NCBI GenBank assembly: GCA_902489075.1
Contig: CABTYO010000004.1
Span: 1-64,000, forward strand
Length of the DNA stretch: 64,000 nucleotides
Reading direction: 5' to 3'
From: an uncultured Faecalicatena sp.
Lineage (GTDB): Bacteria; Bacillota; Clostridia; Lachnospirales; Lachnospiraceae
The stretch's first letter is position 1, and every line of letters begins with the position of its first letter. Positions 1 to 8,404 of the stretch are shown piece after piece. The position numbers and the translations under genes were made by a program. The notes beneath the pieces are model-generated. The model was not told the DNA's origin. It searched no databases and saw nothing but the letters and a program-made list of their open reading frames with translations.

Positions 1-21
1 AGACGTGTGCTCTTCCGATCT
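1..21. other. Illumina adapter remnant at contig end
   Basis: The first 21 bases end in GTGTGCTCTTCCGATCT and match the 3' end of the Illumina TruSeq read-2 adapter. They are library sequence, not genome. They interrupt the NuoF-like gene and explain why it stops here. Confidence 0.95.
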
Positions 22-1727
22 TGTACTGCCTTCTTGCCGCCGCTGATCGCATACGCCGGACATCCTCTTGCACACATGTCACAGCCGATACATTTCTCCG
101 GCTCAATCGCGAATCTGGTCAGCTCCTTGCACACGCCCGCAGGACATCTCTTCTCACGGATATGTGCCTCATATTCCTCCCGGAAATACTGGATCGTTGT
201 CAGTACCGGGTTGGCTGCCGTCTTACCAAGGCTGCACAGGGATGCATCCTGCATCGCGTGTCCTAAGCGCTCCAGAAGCTCGATATCGCCTTCCCTGCCT
301 CTGCCTTCACAGATATCGGTCAGGATCTCAAGCGTCCTTCTCAAGCCCTCACGGCACGGGGTACATTTTCCACAGCTCTCCTCACACAGGAAGTTGGTAT
401 AATATCTGGCGACCTCCACCATACAGCTTCTGTCATCCATGACAATCATACCGCCGGATCCCATCATGGCCCCATACTCGGCCAGGGAATCAAAATCCAC
501 CTCCAGATCCAGCATGGACTCCGGGATACAGCCGCCTGACGGACCTCCGGTCTGCACCGCCTTGAATGCACGGTTATTCAGGATTCCGCCGCCGATGTCA
601 TAGATCAGATGACGCAGCGTCGTGCCCATCGGCACTTCCACCAGTCCGGTCCTCTTGACCTTTCCTACCAGGGCAAAAACCTTCGTGCCGCTGCTGTTCT
701 TTGTTCCGATCTCCGCGAACTTCTCTCCGCCCTCTTTGATAATGACCGGAATATTCGCCAGTGTCTCCACATTGTTCAGAACGGTCGGCTGGTTCCATAA
801 TCCCCTCTGTACGGAACGGATATACTTGGCTCTCGGCTCTCCCACTCTTCCTTCGATGGATGCCATCAGCGCCGTGGACTCTCCGCATACGAAAGCTCCG
901 CCGCCCCGTACCACAGAAAGCTTCAGCCTGTGGGAAGATCCCATCACCGATTCCCCGATGATTCCTCTTTCCTCGGCATCCTGGATTGCCTTTTTGATAT
1001 GCTTCACCGCCAGGTCGTACTCATCACGGATATAGAAAAATCCTTCCTCCGCTCCGACTGCAACTGCAGCAATTGCCAGTCCTTCGATCACACAGTGGGG
1101 ATCTCCTTCCAGGATCGAGCGGTCCATGAATGCACCAGGATCACCCTCATCTCCATTGCATGCTACATACTTGGGGAAGTGTTCATAGGATGCGGCGGTC
1201 CGCCACTTTCTTCCCGCCGGAAAGCCTGCACCGCCTCTTCCGCGCAGCCCGGACTTCTCCACCTCTGTAATAATCTCATCGGAAGTCATGGATACGGCTT
1301 TCTTAAGTGCTTCATATCCGCCTTCCTTTAAATAATCCTCAATATTCTCCGGGTCGATCCGCCCGATGTGCCGCAGGGCCACCTTATGCTGATGGGCGTA
1401 GAACGGGTTTTCCTCCTGGGAACGTACCCGGGTTCCGGTATCATCCTTATACATAAGCCGCGGAATCTCTTCCCCGCTCTGTACCGTCTTTTCTATGATC
1501 TCCTTCGCATCTGCGGGCTTTACTTTATAGTATACAAGATTGTCCGGCAGGATCTTTACGATCGGTCCGTTCTCACAGAAACCATTGCACCCGGTTGTCT
1601 TCACGTCCGCGATCACCCGGGCGTCTGCTCCCTGTTCCCTGGCCGCCTCATTCAGAGCCTCCACGACCTTCATACTGCCGTTTGCCCGGCATCCGGTACC
1701 ACAGCATATCAGAATCTGTTTTTCCAT
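22..1727 (-). CDS. NuoF/HydB-like NADH-binding flavoprotein, 3' end missing
   Basis: This is the NAD(P)H:acceptor subunit of a multi-subunit oxidoreductase. About 568 codons are readable from ATG 1727 before the adapter. The N-terminus is a thioredoxin-like ferredoxin domain (ICCGTGCRANGS, later TTGCNGFCENG). A glycine-rich NADH/FMN segment follows (RGRGGAGFPAGRKW), then the N3 cluster motif ESCGKCTPCREG with a later Cys. A bacterial-type 4Fe-4S domain begins at CIGCDMCARGCP just before the break. Family members of this architecture (HndC/HydB type) are near 600 residues, so a few tens are lost. The ATG directly follows the stop of the NuoE-like gene. I infer that it passes electrons between the tungsten enzyme upstream, ferredoxin and NAD. 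A hydrogenase partner could lie beyond the edge. Confidence 0.9.
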
Positions 1728-2213
1728 CTATGCAGCACCACCTTTCCGGACATCCGCTATAATCTCTTTTAATTTCTCAAGCGTCACTTTTCCATAATAT
1801 ACGTCATCTACGACCAGCACCGGGGCCAGTGCGCAGGAGCCAAGACAGTTGACCGTCTCAAAGGAGAAAAACCCGTCCTCTGTGGTCTCACCCGGCTCAA
1901 TGCCCAGTTCCCTTTTCACTCCGTCTATCAGTGTCGATGCACCTCTGATATGGCATGCCGTACCATCGCAGCATTTGATGATATGCTCGCCTTTTGGCAC
2001 CAGGCTCAATGCCTTATAAAAAGTAGCCATGGCATATAACGCCGACACCGGACAGTCCAGATACTGTGCCAGCGCCTCCATGCCCTCTCGGGGCACATAC
2101 TGATAAGTCCTCTGCATATCCTGCATGATAGCCAGTGCATATCTCTGGCTGCATTCATAAGAATGAATGATCTGATCGATACTTTCTATGGATACTTCCA
2201 AAAATTCCACCAC
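1728..2213 (-). CDS. NuoE-like thioredoxin-fold [2Fe-2S] subunit
   Basis: A 161-aa protein of the 24-kDa NuoE/HydC/HndA family. The N-terminal helical part is followed by a thioredoxin fold holding one [2Fe-2S] cluster; the four ligands are visible as C82-x4-C87 (CDGTAC) and C123-x3-C127 (CLGSC). In the family this subunit pairs with the NuoF-like flavoprotein, which starts at the base after this stop codon, so translation is probably coupled. It begins two bases after the MoaD-like gene. Length is normal for the family. In this operon I infer that it forms the NAD(H) module of the aldehyde oxidoreductase complex. Confidence 0.92.
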   Translation of the reverse strand: MVEFLEVSIESIDQIIHSYECSQRYALAIMQDMQRTYQYVPREGMEALAQYLDCPVSALYAMATFYKALSLVPKGEHIIKCCDGTACHIRGASTLIDGVKRELGIEPGETTEDGFFSFETVNCLGSCALAPVLVVDDVYYGKVTLEKLKEIIADVRKGGAA

Positions 2214-2215
2214 CT

Positions 2216-2491
2216 TTACCCGCCTGCAACAACAGGGAATATCGAAACCACATCATCCGGGAGAAGCTTTGCATGAATCCCACCCAGATGTGCCACATGT
2301 CTTCCGTTGACCAGAATGATAATCTCTTCTCCCAGGTCCTCTCCATCGGCTGTAAGCATCTTCTTCCTCAGCTTTTCCCCGTAAACATCACAGAGGGAAT
2401 GTGCCAGATGGTAGAGATCTTCCTCATAGGGGAAATCTGTCGTCTTGCAGCCGGTATAATCTCTGAGATAAGCAAAAAACTTGATCTGCAT
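2216..2491 (-). CDS. MoaD/ThiS-like sulfur carrier protein
   Basis: A 91-aa beta-grasp protein ending in Gly-Gly (PVVAGG), the hallmark of MoaD/ThiS carriers whose C-terminus is adenylated and thiocarboxylated to supply the dithiolene sulfurs of molybdopterin or tungstopterin. It lies between the AOR gene and the NuoE-like gene. MoaD-like proteins encoded beside tungsten AORs are common and are thought to be dedicated to tungstopterin assembly. A candidate E1 partner, the MOSC/MoeB-like fusion at 5166-6407, is encoded just upstream. The assignment rests on length, the GG terminus and context; the rest of the sequence is divergent. Confidence 0.85.
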   Translation of the reverse strand: MQIKFFAYLRDYTGCKTTDFPYEEDLYHLAHSLCDVYGEKLRKKMLTADGEDLGEEIIILVNGRHVAHLGGIHAKLLPDDVVSIFPVVAGG

Positions 2492-2549
2492 TGCTTCATC
2501 TCCTTTTTTATACGGCAGAGGTTTTCTAAGCCCCTGCCGCAGCCTTTTT

Positions 2550-4352
2550 CTATAATCCTAATTCCTGTTCCTTCTCCGGCGTCGGAATCCCTTCTGCATC
2601 CCAGCCTCTTACCTGATAATATTCTGCCAGCATCGTATAGAGATCGTTGACCTTGCCCTTTGCTGGTCCTTCCGGCAGCTGCTCTCTTAAAAGCCTCGGC
2701 GGAAGCGTATCCTTCTCCACTCCGGCAGCGATGTTGAACTTCTTCTCCAGATTCCATACACGCTCGCCTTTGAGCAGGATATCCGCATCTGATTCGTCGC
2801 TTCCGACTGCCTCACGGTACTGTGCTGCCACCTCCGGCAGCCCAATTGCAAAGGAGGTAAACAGACAGATTCCTACGGAATCGATCAATGCCGTCAAATC
2901 CTGGAAGACCTTCAGCATGGAAGCCTTTCCTTCTGTTACCAGCGGGTCCATCTTGACTGGAAGCCCAAGGACCTCCGGTGACGTCATGTAACCACGTACA
3001 TGGCAGCCGCCGCGGTTGGAGGTTGCATACTCCAGGCCGATTCCCTGCATTGCACGGCCGTCATAGGCCGGCATCTCCTGCTTCTTCACAGACATGGATA
3101 ATTCCGGGTGTCCGTACTTCTCTGCCAGACGGTAGGAACCAAGAGCAAGCTGAGCGCCAAAGCCCTCGTTCTTTCCTGTCATCTCTGCCAGTTTGACCAT
3201 GGTCGGTGCATCACCGAAACGAATCGGGATTCCTCCCGTATCCTCTTCTGTCAGATAACCTGCTTCAAATAATTCCATAGCACAGGCGATGGTCGCTCCA
3301 AGTGTGATCGGATCAAATCCATATTCATTACAAGTAAAGTTTGCCTTACATACTGCCTCCAGGTCATCGATTCCACAGTCTGCACCAAAGGACCATGCTG
3401 CCTCATACTCCGGTCCCTCTCCTCTGGACTTGAACTGTCCGTTCGGGATATCTACCACACGTCCGCAGCCGATGCAGCATCCAAAGCAGCCCTTGTTGCG
3501 GATCAGATACTTCTCTGCCAGTGTCTCTCCGGAAATATTATCTGCATCTGCATAGACAGAGCCGTCACGTCCGTTGTTCTTCGGCAGTGCTCCTGATTCA
3601 TTGATGATATTGACCAGAATCTCCGTTCCATATGCTCCAAGCCCTTCTCCGGTAACCGGATGAGCCTTTAATACCTTCCTTGCATTCTCGATTGCATCCA
3701 TGAAGCCCTCCGGCCTTGCAACGTAAATGGACTTCGTTCCTTTTACCACTACGGCTTTCAGCTTCTTGCTTCCCATTACAGCGCCCATACCGCCTCGTCC
3801 TGCTGCACGGTGCTTATCATTCATAACCCCCGCATACAGACACAGGTTCTCACCTGTCGGTCCGATACAGGAAACCCGAAATGACGGGCCGCAGATTCTG
3901 TTCAGCTCATCTGTCGTATCATAGACGGTCCTGCCCCACAGATCCTTCGCATCTCTTAACTCTACCACATCATCATTAATATACAGATAAACCGGGTGGT
4001 CACTGACCCCCTCGAAAATAATGCCGTCATAGCCTGCAAACTTGAGCTCCGGTCCGAAATGTCCGCCGGAATTGGCTGCACCTATGGTCCCGGTAAGAGG
4101 AGCCTTCGCAACGACTTCAAAACGTCCGCTGCAGGAAGCTGCCGTTCCGGTCAGTGGTCCTGTCATAAAGATCAGCTTGTTGTCCGGTCCCAGCGGCTCA
4201 ACTTTCGGATCTACTTCATCGCAGAAATACTTGGTCCCCAGTCCTCTTGCACCTATGTAATCCTTTGCAGACTGCATGTTCAGCGGTTCTTTTTTCACTG
4301 TGCCATCTGATAAATTCACTCTGATAATCTGTCCCATATATCCGTACATCAT
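2550..4352 (-). CDS. aor: Tungsten-containing aldehyde:ferredoxin oxidoreductase
   Basis: A 600-aa AOR-family catalytic subunit that oxidises aldehydes to carboxylic acids at a bis-tungstopterin site. The N-terminal AOR_N domain (about 1-205) contains the conserved GRFEV and [16 protein letters not shown] cofactor-binding segments. The [4Fe-4S] ligands appear as C289-x2-C292-x3-C296 (CFGCCIGC), with the fourth expected near residue 495 (SVGICLF). Length is typical (about 600-630). ATG 4352 has a GGAGG eight bases upstream and overlaps the stop of the ferredoxin gene by four bases. With the Fe-S, NuoE and NuoF subunits it resembles the multi-subunit WOR-type enzymes described from gut anaerobes. 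NAD coupling is inferred; the substrate cannot be read from sequence. Confidence 0.95.
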   Translation of the reverse strand: MMYGYMGQIIRVNLSDGTVKKEPLNMQSAKDYIGARGLGTKYFCDEVDPKVEPLGPDNKLIFMTGPLTGTAASCSGRFEVVAKAPLTGTIGAANSGGHFGPELKFAGYDGIIFEGVSDHPVYLYINDDVVELRDAKDLWGRTVYDTTDELNRICGPSFRVSCIGPTGENLCLYAGVMNDKHRAAGRGGMGAVMGSKKLKAVVVKGTKSIYVARPEGFMDAIENARKVLKAHPVTGEGLGAYGTEILVNIINESGALPKNNGRDGSVYADADNISGETLAEKYLIRNKGCFGCCIGCGRVVDIPNGQFKSRGEGPEYEAAWSFGADCGIDDLEAVCKANFTCNEYGFDPITLGATIACAMELFEAGYLTEEDTGGIPIRFGDAPTMVKLAEMTGKNEGFGAQLALGSYRLAEKYGHPELSMSVKKQEMPAYDGRAMQGIGLEYATSNRGGCHVRGYMTSPEVLGLPVKMDPLVTEGKASMLKVFQDLTALIDSVGICLFTSFAIGLPEVAAQYREAVGSDESDADILLKGERVWNLEKKFNIAAGVEKDTLPPRLLREQLPEGPAKGKVNDLYTMLAEYYQVRGWDAEGIPTPEKEQELGL

Positions 4353-4828
4353 GCTTTTGCCTCCTCTCCAAATACATCTTTAAAGTGATCGGCAATTGCA
4401 CGCTTCCTGTCAATGCCCTCTTCCGGGTCTTCATAGGAAATTGCTCCTGTCGGACAGAACTTCGCGCACTTCGGGTCTCCGCCGCACAAGTCACACTTAT
4501 GTACCTGCCTTCTCTCCGTATTGAATCCGATGTTGCCAAGTGGACATGCGTTCATACACATCTTGCAGCCGATGCACTTATCCTGATTGATCACAACTGC
4601 ATCCTTGTCATCTCTGGAAATCGCACCTACCGGGCATACTTCCAGGCAGCATGGATCTTCGCACTGCATACACATGACCGGAATACAGATGGCTGCCTCC
4701 TCATACGCCATAACACTGACGTTGGCAAATCTTGGATTAAATGCTCCATTGTGCCCAAAGGAGCAGACCAGTTCGCAGGTTCTGCATCCCAGGCATTTCT
4801 CGGGCTTAATCAATAACTGTTTTCCCAT
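4349..4828 (-). CDS. Four-cluster polyferredoxin electron-transfer subunit of AOR
   Basis: A 159-aa HycB/DmsB-type ferredoxin with four cysteine clusters: [11 protein letters not shown] near residue 14, [14 protein letters not shown] near 53, [12 protein letters not shown] near 85 and [15 protein letters not shown] near 112. It probably wires electrons from the tungsten site to the flavoprotein module. It is the first gene of the operon, with a strong GAAGGAGG ribosome site, and its stop overlaps the AOR start. It follows the leader RNA at 4849-4994, so the whole operon should be controlled through that leader. Confidence 0.92.
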   Translation of the reverse strand: MGKQLLIKPEKCLGCRTCELVCSFGHNGAFNPRFANVSVMAYEEAAICIPVMCMQCEDPCCLEVCPVGAISRDDKDAVVINQDKCIGCKMCMNACPLGNIGFNTERRQVHKCDLCGGDPKCAKFCPTGAISYEDPEEGIDRKRAIADHFKDVFGEEAKA

Positions 4829-4848
4829 TAGCCAATACCTCCTTCATT

Positions 4849-4886
4849 AAAAAAATCCATTACTACGCCGGCCGGCATAATAATGG
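4849..4886 (-). terminator. Intrinsic terminator in AOR operon leader (riboswitch platform)
   Basis: On the minus strand a 15-bp stem closes without mismatch apart from G-U pairs (arms 4872-4886 and 4857-4871, GC-rich tip GCCGGCCGGC) and is followed by seven U residues (4855-4849). It lies between the structured leader and the ribosome site of the first gene, exactly where a transcriptional expression platform would be. Confidence 0.85.
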
Positions 4887-4994
4887 ACTCCTTTGCAATT
4901 CGGCAGGCAGCACCGTTACCCGTGCTACCCATTGGTCCCGCTTTCCCGTATGGTAATCGGCCAACATACGTCAGAAATCCGGGACTCGGAGTTT
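4885..4994 (-). ncRNA. Structured leader RNA, probable Moco/Tuco riboswitch aptamer
   Basis: Transcribed toward the AOR operon. The outer stem is ACTCC (4992-4988) with GGAGT (4891-4887). Inside it GTCCCG pairs with CGGGAC and encloses a hairpin CGTATG/CATACG, and a second hairpin GGTAGCAC/GTGCTGCC follows. The closing segment reads CCGAATTGCAAAGGAGT. The layout, the terminator that abuts the 3' strand, and the tungstopterin enzyme downstream all fit the Moco RNA class (Moco or tungsten-cofactor variant). I assign the class from recalled consensus and context; a covariance-model search would settle it. Confidence 0.6.
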
Positions 4995-4995
4995 A

Positions 4996-5020
4996 TTTAC
5001 ATGTTCTTGTAAATATTATA
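4996..5020 (-). promoter_or_regulatory. Probable promoter and operator of AOR operon
   Basis: On the minus strand a perfect -10 TATAAT lies at 5020-5015; the -35 region is poor. Just downstream, over the expected start site, is an inverted repeat TTTACA-N6-TGTAAA (5013-4996), a plausible regulator site in addition to the riboswitch. The rest of the gap to 5165 is AT-rich and shows nothing recognisable. Confidence 0.5.
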
Positions 5021-5165
5021 GTATAAGTTGACTAATAATACCAGTGAATTTTTTATATTTTTGTTAATTTTTATATTTTATATTTAATTGTGTTAATTTT
5101 TTGACAATTTTCAGCTTTATCCTACCTTATCCGGAACTTCTGAACAGATTTTCTGCGCAGGTTCT

Positions 5166-6407
5166 CTACTCGTGGTGCAGCCTGCCGCAGACCGGACATT
5201 CGGGGTTTTTGACCACCGGAATTTCCTCCACACTGCCATAGACACCGTCATAACTCAGCACACTGCTGCCCTTACGCTCCTGTCCCGCCAGAAAACTGAC
5301 TGCAAACTGTGCCTCCAGCGCTCCGACGATCATCGTGGTCGTCCCCAGAGAGCTGCTGACATGGTCCGGCTCCTTCCCTGCCGGATTCATGCAGGCAAGA
5401 CAGGGATCCTCTGTCTTCGTCACCGCCGTTACTGTGCCATAGTACCCGTCAATGGCTCCGTCGATCAGAGGTTTCCCGCATTTTACAGCTAAGCGGTTAA
5501 TCATCATGCGGGTCTGTACTTTATCCACCGCACAGATGACAAGATCAAAGGAAGCAAGAATCGCTTCTGCGTTCTCCTCACTCAGACGCTCCTCCCAGAT
5601 CTGTACCTCCATGTCCGGCCGGAAACGCTTAAGCCATTCCCCTGCACAGGCTGCTTTTTTCTTTCCGATGTCTGCCGGGGTATAGAGAAACTGACGGTTC
5701 AGATTCGTCCCCTCCACAACATCCCCGTCCATCACGCCGATCCGGCCGATTCCGGTCTCTGCAAGGACCGTCAGGATGGGACAGCCAAGTCCGCCTGCAC
5801 CCACGACCAGAACCGAAGACTGCTTTAGGCGCTCCTGTGATTCCCTTCCCATGCCGGGAACCATCATCTGTCTGGTATAGCGTTCCCAGTCATAAGCCGG
5901 TGCTGCCGGTTCTGATGCCGCACCGCCAGAGGCTTTGGCTTCTTCCGCCAGCTGTTCTCCCATTTCCAGAAGATCCCCCGCATGGATCTCCCCATCCTCC
6001 AGGGCTATGGCAAACCAGCAGGATTCTTTGAGCATACAGTCCATTCCCTTCTGATACCGGCTGCACTCCTCAAAACAGGGACCCTTTTTCCCCGTCACCA
6101 GAAGCAGTACGCTGCCTGCCCTGATCCGGTCTCCCACCTCAAGTTCCATCTGTCCGTCCAGAATCAGATTCGCCTTGAATCTCGGAAAACAGAGCCCTTT
6201 GACCTCTTCTGTTTCCAGGAAATGGCAGACCTCTTCTGTCATGATGCTGATCTGCTTTTTCTCATCCAGACAGTGAATATCCCCTACGATCCCGCCGTTT
6301 TTCACCACCTGCACAGATTCCTTACGCCTGCCGGGCGCTTTCTTCTCCTCGAAAATCAGAAGCCTGCTGATCTGAACCGTATCTTTCCTCTGTCTGCCTT
6401 CTTCCAT
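5166..6407 (-). CDS. MOSC domain - MoeB/ThiF-like E1 fusion protein
   Basis: A 413-aa two-domain protein. Residues about 10-150 form a MOSC-like domain (GDIHCLDEKKQISIM, FKANLILDG, VGDRIRAGSVLLLVTGKKGPCFEEC). Residues about 172-411 form an E1-type adenylating domain: nucleotide loop GAGGLG at 203-208, acidic and NLNRQ segment (VVEGTNLNRQF), and zinc Cys pairs (CLAC and the C-terminal CPVC). MoeB/ThiF enzymes adenylate the GG terminus of MoaD/ThiS; MOSC domains handle sulfur or molybdenum/tungsten cofactor. The fusion probably serves the MoaD-like protein of the adjacent AOR operon. It lies 13 bases after the YkgJ-like gene, so those two are probably cotranscribed. Confidence 0.88.
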   Translation of the reverse strand: MEEGRQRKDTVQISRLLIFEEKKAPGRRKESVQVVKNGGIVGDIHCLDEKKQISIMTEEVCHFLETEEVKGLCFPRFKANLILDGQMELEVGDRIRAGSVLLLVTGKKGPCFEECSRYQKGMDCMLKESCWFAIALEDGEIHAGDLLEMGEQLAEEAKASGGAASEPAAPAYDWERYTRQMMVPGMGRESQERLKQSSVLVVGAGGLGCPILTVLAETGIGRIGVMDGDVVEGTNLNRQFLYTPADIGKKKAACAGEWLKRFRPDMEVQIWEERLSEENAEAILASFDLVICAVDKVQTRMMINRLAVKCGKPLIDGAIDGYYGTVTAVTKTEDPCLACMNPAGKEPDHVSSSLGTTTMIVGALEAQFAVSFLAGQERKGSSVLSYDGVYGSVEEIPVVKNPECPVCGRLHHE

Positions 6408-6420
6408 ATAGTTCCCTCCT

Positions 6421-7080
6421 TTATTTTAATTCTTCTCTCGAAGCCTCAAGCCGCTCGCCAAACTGCTCATAGAATCTGCCTTCCTCATATCCCGTCACAT
6501 AAAACTGATTCAGTACATACAGCGCCGCACTGCGTCTTAGATTCTCGTCTTGTGAACGCTCCACTTTTTCCTGAAGATCCTTTAGGAAAAAATGCCACTC
6601 GGCGATAAATTCCTGGTTCTGCTTTAGATCCGGGGTATCGATCCACTTTTTCACCTTAGTCTTCGTCCGGTTCTGCTTTTTGCACTCATGAATCTGCAGA
6701 AAATATTGAAATCCCCGGTTCTCGTAATATCTTCCCAAAGGAAACAGCCTGCAGATTCCCGGTCTTGACTTATGGATACTGCACCTTCCTTCTTTGTTAA
6801 GAAATACACATGCCTCATCTTCCCCATCCATCTTCAGGCTAGGCAGGATCATCCCGTCCACGACATGAAGTTCAATCTGATGATCGATCATCTCTTCAAA
6901 GGTCTTCCCCAATTCCACGGAAAGCCTGTGGATATCCAGGGGATCCAGCACGATCGTATTTCCCATCCCATGACAGCAGGCGGAACAGCCCTCACACTCC
7001 CCGCAGTCCGCACGCACCATATCGTTTAAGCCATAAAGTTTTCCATCTGAAATTTCATCCAGACTTACCTGTCTCTCCAT
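6421..7080 (-). CDS. YkgJ family cysteine-cluster protein
   Basis: A 219-aa protein of the UPF0153/YkgJ family, thought to chelate zinc or iron. The N-terminal cysteine cluster reads CGECEGCSACC (about 26-36), followed by CVFLNKEGRCSIHKSRPGICRLFPLG, the usual C-x-C-h-x-x-RP-x-x-C block. The C-terminal 100 residues are helical and charged without a known motif. It sits between the Dus gene (11-base gap) and the MOSC/E1 gene. The reaction is unknown; a cofactor-metal role is suggested only by neighbours. Confidence 0.85.
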   Translation of the reverse strand: MERQVSLDEISDGKLYGLNDMVRADCGECEGCSACCHGMGNTIVLDPLDIHRLSVELGKTFEEMIDHQIELHVVDGMILPSLKMDGEDEACVFLNKEGRCSIHKSRPGICRLFPLGRYYENRGFQYFLQIHECKKQNRTKTKVKKWIDTPDLKQNQEFIAEWHFFLKDLQEKVERSQDENLRRSAALYVLNQFYVTGYEEGRFYEQFGERLEASREELK

Positions 7081-7091
7081 ACTTTCTACTC

Positions 7092-8036
7092 CTACTCCCT
7101 GATACAGATTTCCTGCTCCGCAAACAGACGCTCCACCACGTCCTCGTAAACGGCAAGTTTCTCTGATTTTCGAATCTTCTTTACATACTTTTCATAATTG
7201 GTAAACACAGGTCCCATATAGAACCACATTTCCTTCATCTTGAACAGAATCGTCTTCGCCCCGCTAAGCACCGTCTGATACTCTCCATACACCCGGTCAT
7301 GAAAAGCCTTTAACGTCTCCTTTTCAAGAGGAGTCCCCTTGCGGATTGCACAGACAAGCCCCGGATTTGACAGGATTCCTCTCCCCAGCATTACACATTC
7401 CACATCCGGGAACTTCTGTGTGAAACATTCATAATCCCCGACCGTAAAAATATCCCCGTTATAGCAGACCGGGCTCTTACATTTTCCAAGAGCTTCACCA
7501 AAAATGTCCCAGTTCGGGGTATTCTTATACATATCTGTCTGCAGGCGCGGATGGATGATCAGCTCTTCAAGCGGATACTGGTTATAGATGTCCAGAAGCC
7601 GCTTGAATTCCTCCGGGCTTTCCTTCCCGATCCGCGTCTTAATCGATATCTTCATATCCGTCTTCCTGAAAATCTCCTCCAGAAAACAGTCCAGCTTATC
7701 CGGGTATGCAAGGAACCCCGAGCCACGCCCCTTGGTCACCACTGTTTTCGAGGGGCATCCAAGGTTCAGATTCACCTCCTGATACCCATACAGTTTAAGC
7801 TTTTGGGCTGTCCCGATAAAGTCCTCCGCCGAGCTGGTCAGGATCTGGGGCACTGCGTACATCCCTTCATTATGCTCCGGCAGGATATCATTCTTCTCTC
7901 TTGAACTGAGATGTCCGAACTGGTTCGGCATAATAAACGGGATAAAATACTTGTCGATCTGCCCGAAATATGTATGATAAGCGTTGCGGTATACATAACC
8001 GCTGATGCCCTCCAAAGGGGCAAAATAAAATCTCAT
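7092..8036 (-). CDS. tRNA-dihydrouridine synthase (Dus family)
   Basis: A 314-aa FMN-dependent TIM-barrel enzyme that reduces uridines in tRNA. Visible family features are the N-terminal APLEGISGYVYR, the catalytic-loop signature LNLGCPSKTVVTKGRGSG (Cys near residue 94), the KISIKTRIG strand, the HPR segment and the MLGRGILSNPGL phosphate-binding end. Length matches short Dus proteins of Clostridia. AGGAGG lies 11 bases before ATG 8036. Three exact 10-mers spaced at 20 bp lie in its leader (see 8061-8110). Confidence 0.93.
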   Translation of the reverse strand: MRFYFAPLEGISGYVYRNAYHTYFGQIDKYFIPFIMPNQFGHLSSREKNDILPEHNEGMYAVPQILTSSAEDFIGTAQKLKLYGYQEVNLNLGCPSKTVVTKGRGSGFLAYPDKLDCFLEEIFRKTDMKISIKTRIGKESPEEFKRLLDIYNQYPLEELIIHPRLQTDMYKNTPNWDIFGEALGKCKSPVCYNGDIFTVGDYECFTQKFPDVECVMLGRGILSNPGLVCAIRKGTPLEKETLKAFHDRVYGEYQTVLSGAKTILFKMKEMWFYMGPVFTNYEKYVKKIRKSEKLAVYEDVVERLFAEQEICIRE

Positions 8037-8060
8037 GGGTAATCGTTCCTCCTGAATGTT

Positions 8061-8110
8061 TTTCTGTCAAACTGAATATCTTTCTGTCAAACTGATCATA
8101 TTTCTGTCAA
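8061..8110. repeat. Three 20-bp direct repeats upstream of dus
   Basis: The decamer TTTCTGTCAA occurs at 8061, 8081 and 8101, exactly 20 bp apart; the first two copies extend to TTTCTGTCAAACTGA. On the minus strand each reads TTGACAGAAA, so three -35-like hexamers precede the Dus gene. Two helical turns of spacing suggests side-by-side protein binding on one DNA face, or recent tandem duplication. Confidence 0.75.
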
Positions 8111-8186
8111 AAGAAGGAACCGATCTCTCAGTTCCTTACCTGTTAATCACCGAATCAGACTCCTTAACATACCTTAAAGAAAGGAG

Positions 8187-8396
8187 GTGATTACAACGAA
8201 TTCCTGTGAACTTGTTACTTATGTCTCATCGATTGCCTGTGTTCTCGCCCAAAACTGCCGGACAGAAGATCTGGAACTGCTTGCCGCCATCTTCTCCCAG
8301 CTCGGAGATACACTGGCCACGATCCTGGTCCATAACGCACTCTGCGAAACGGCTGCCGCACCTGACACCAGTACCGATTCAGACAATGGCTGCTGA
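8187..8396 (+). CDS. DUF6774 family small protein, probable non-AUG start
   Basis: A small protein of about 66-69 aa whose segment NSCELVTYVSS...LELLAAIFSQLGDTLATIL is characteristic of the DUF6774 family of Clostridia (function unknown). The GTG at 8187 is inside the ribosome site AAAGGAGG and cannot use it. Family members usually begin MNSCELV or similar, and that position is ACG at 8196-8198, eight bases after GGAGG. The true start is therefore either ACG or an ATG changed by mutation or sequencing error. It ends with a Thr/Ser/Asp-rich tail and converges on the exporter gene eight bases away. Confidence 0.65.
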   Translation: MITTNSCELVTYVSSIACVLAQNCRTEDLELLAAIFSQLGDTLATILVHNALCETAAAPDTSTDSDNGC

Positions 8397-8404
8397 GCCT
8401 GTAT

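Noticed and set aside
6772..7029. Short plus-strand frame over the YkgJ-like gene
   Set aside because: Antisense to a gene with clear cysteine motifs.
8061..8110. CRISPR-like spaced repeats
   Set aside because: The repeat is 10-15 bp with a 20-bp period and only three copies, with no cas genes; not a CRISPR array.
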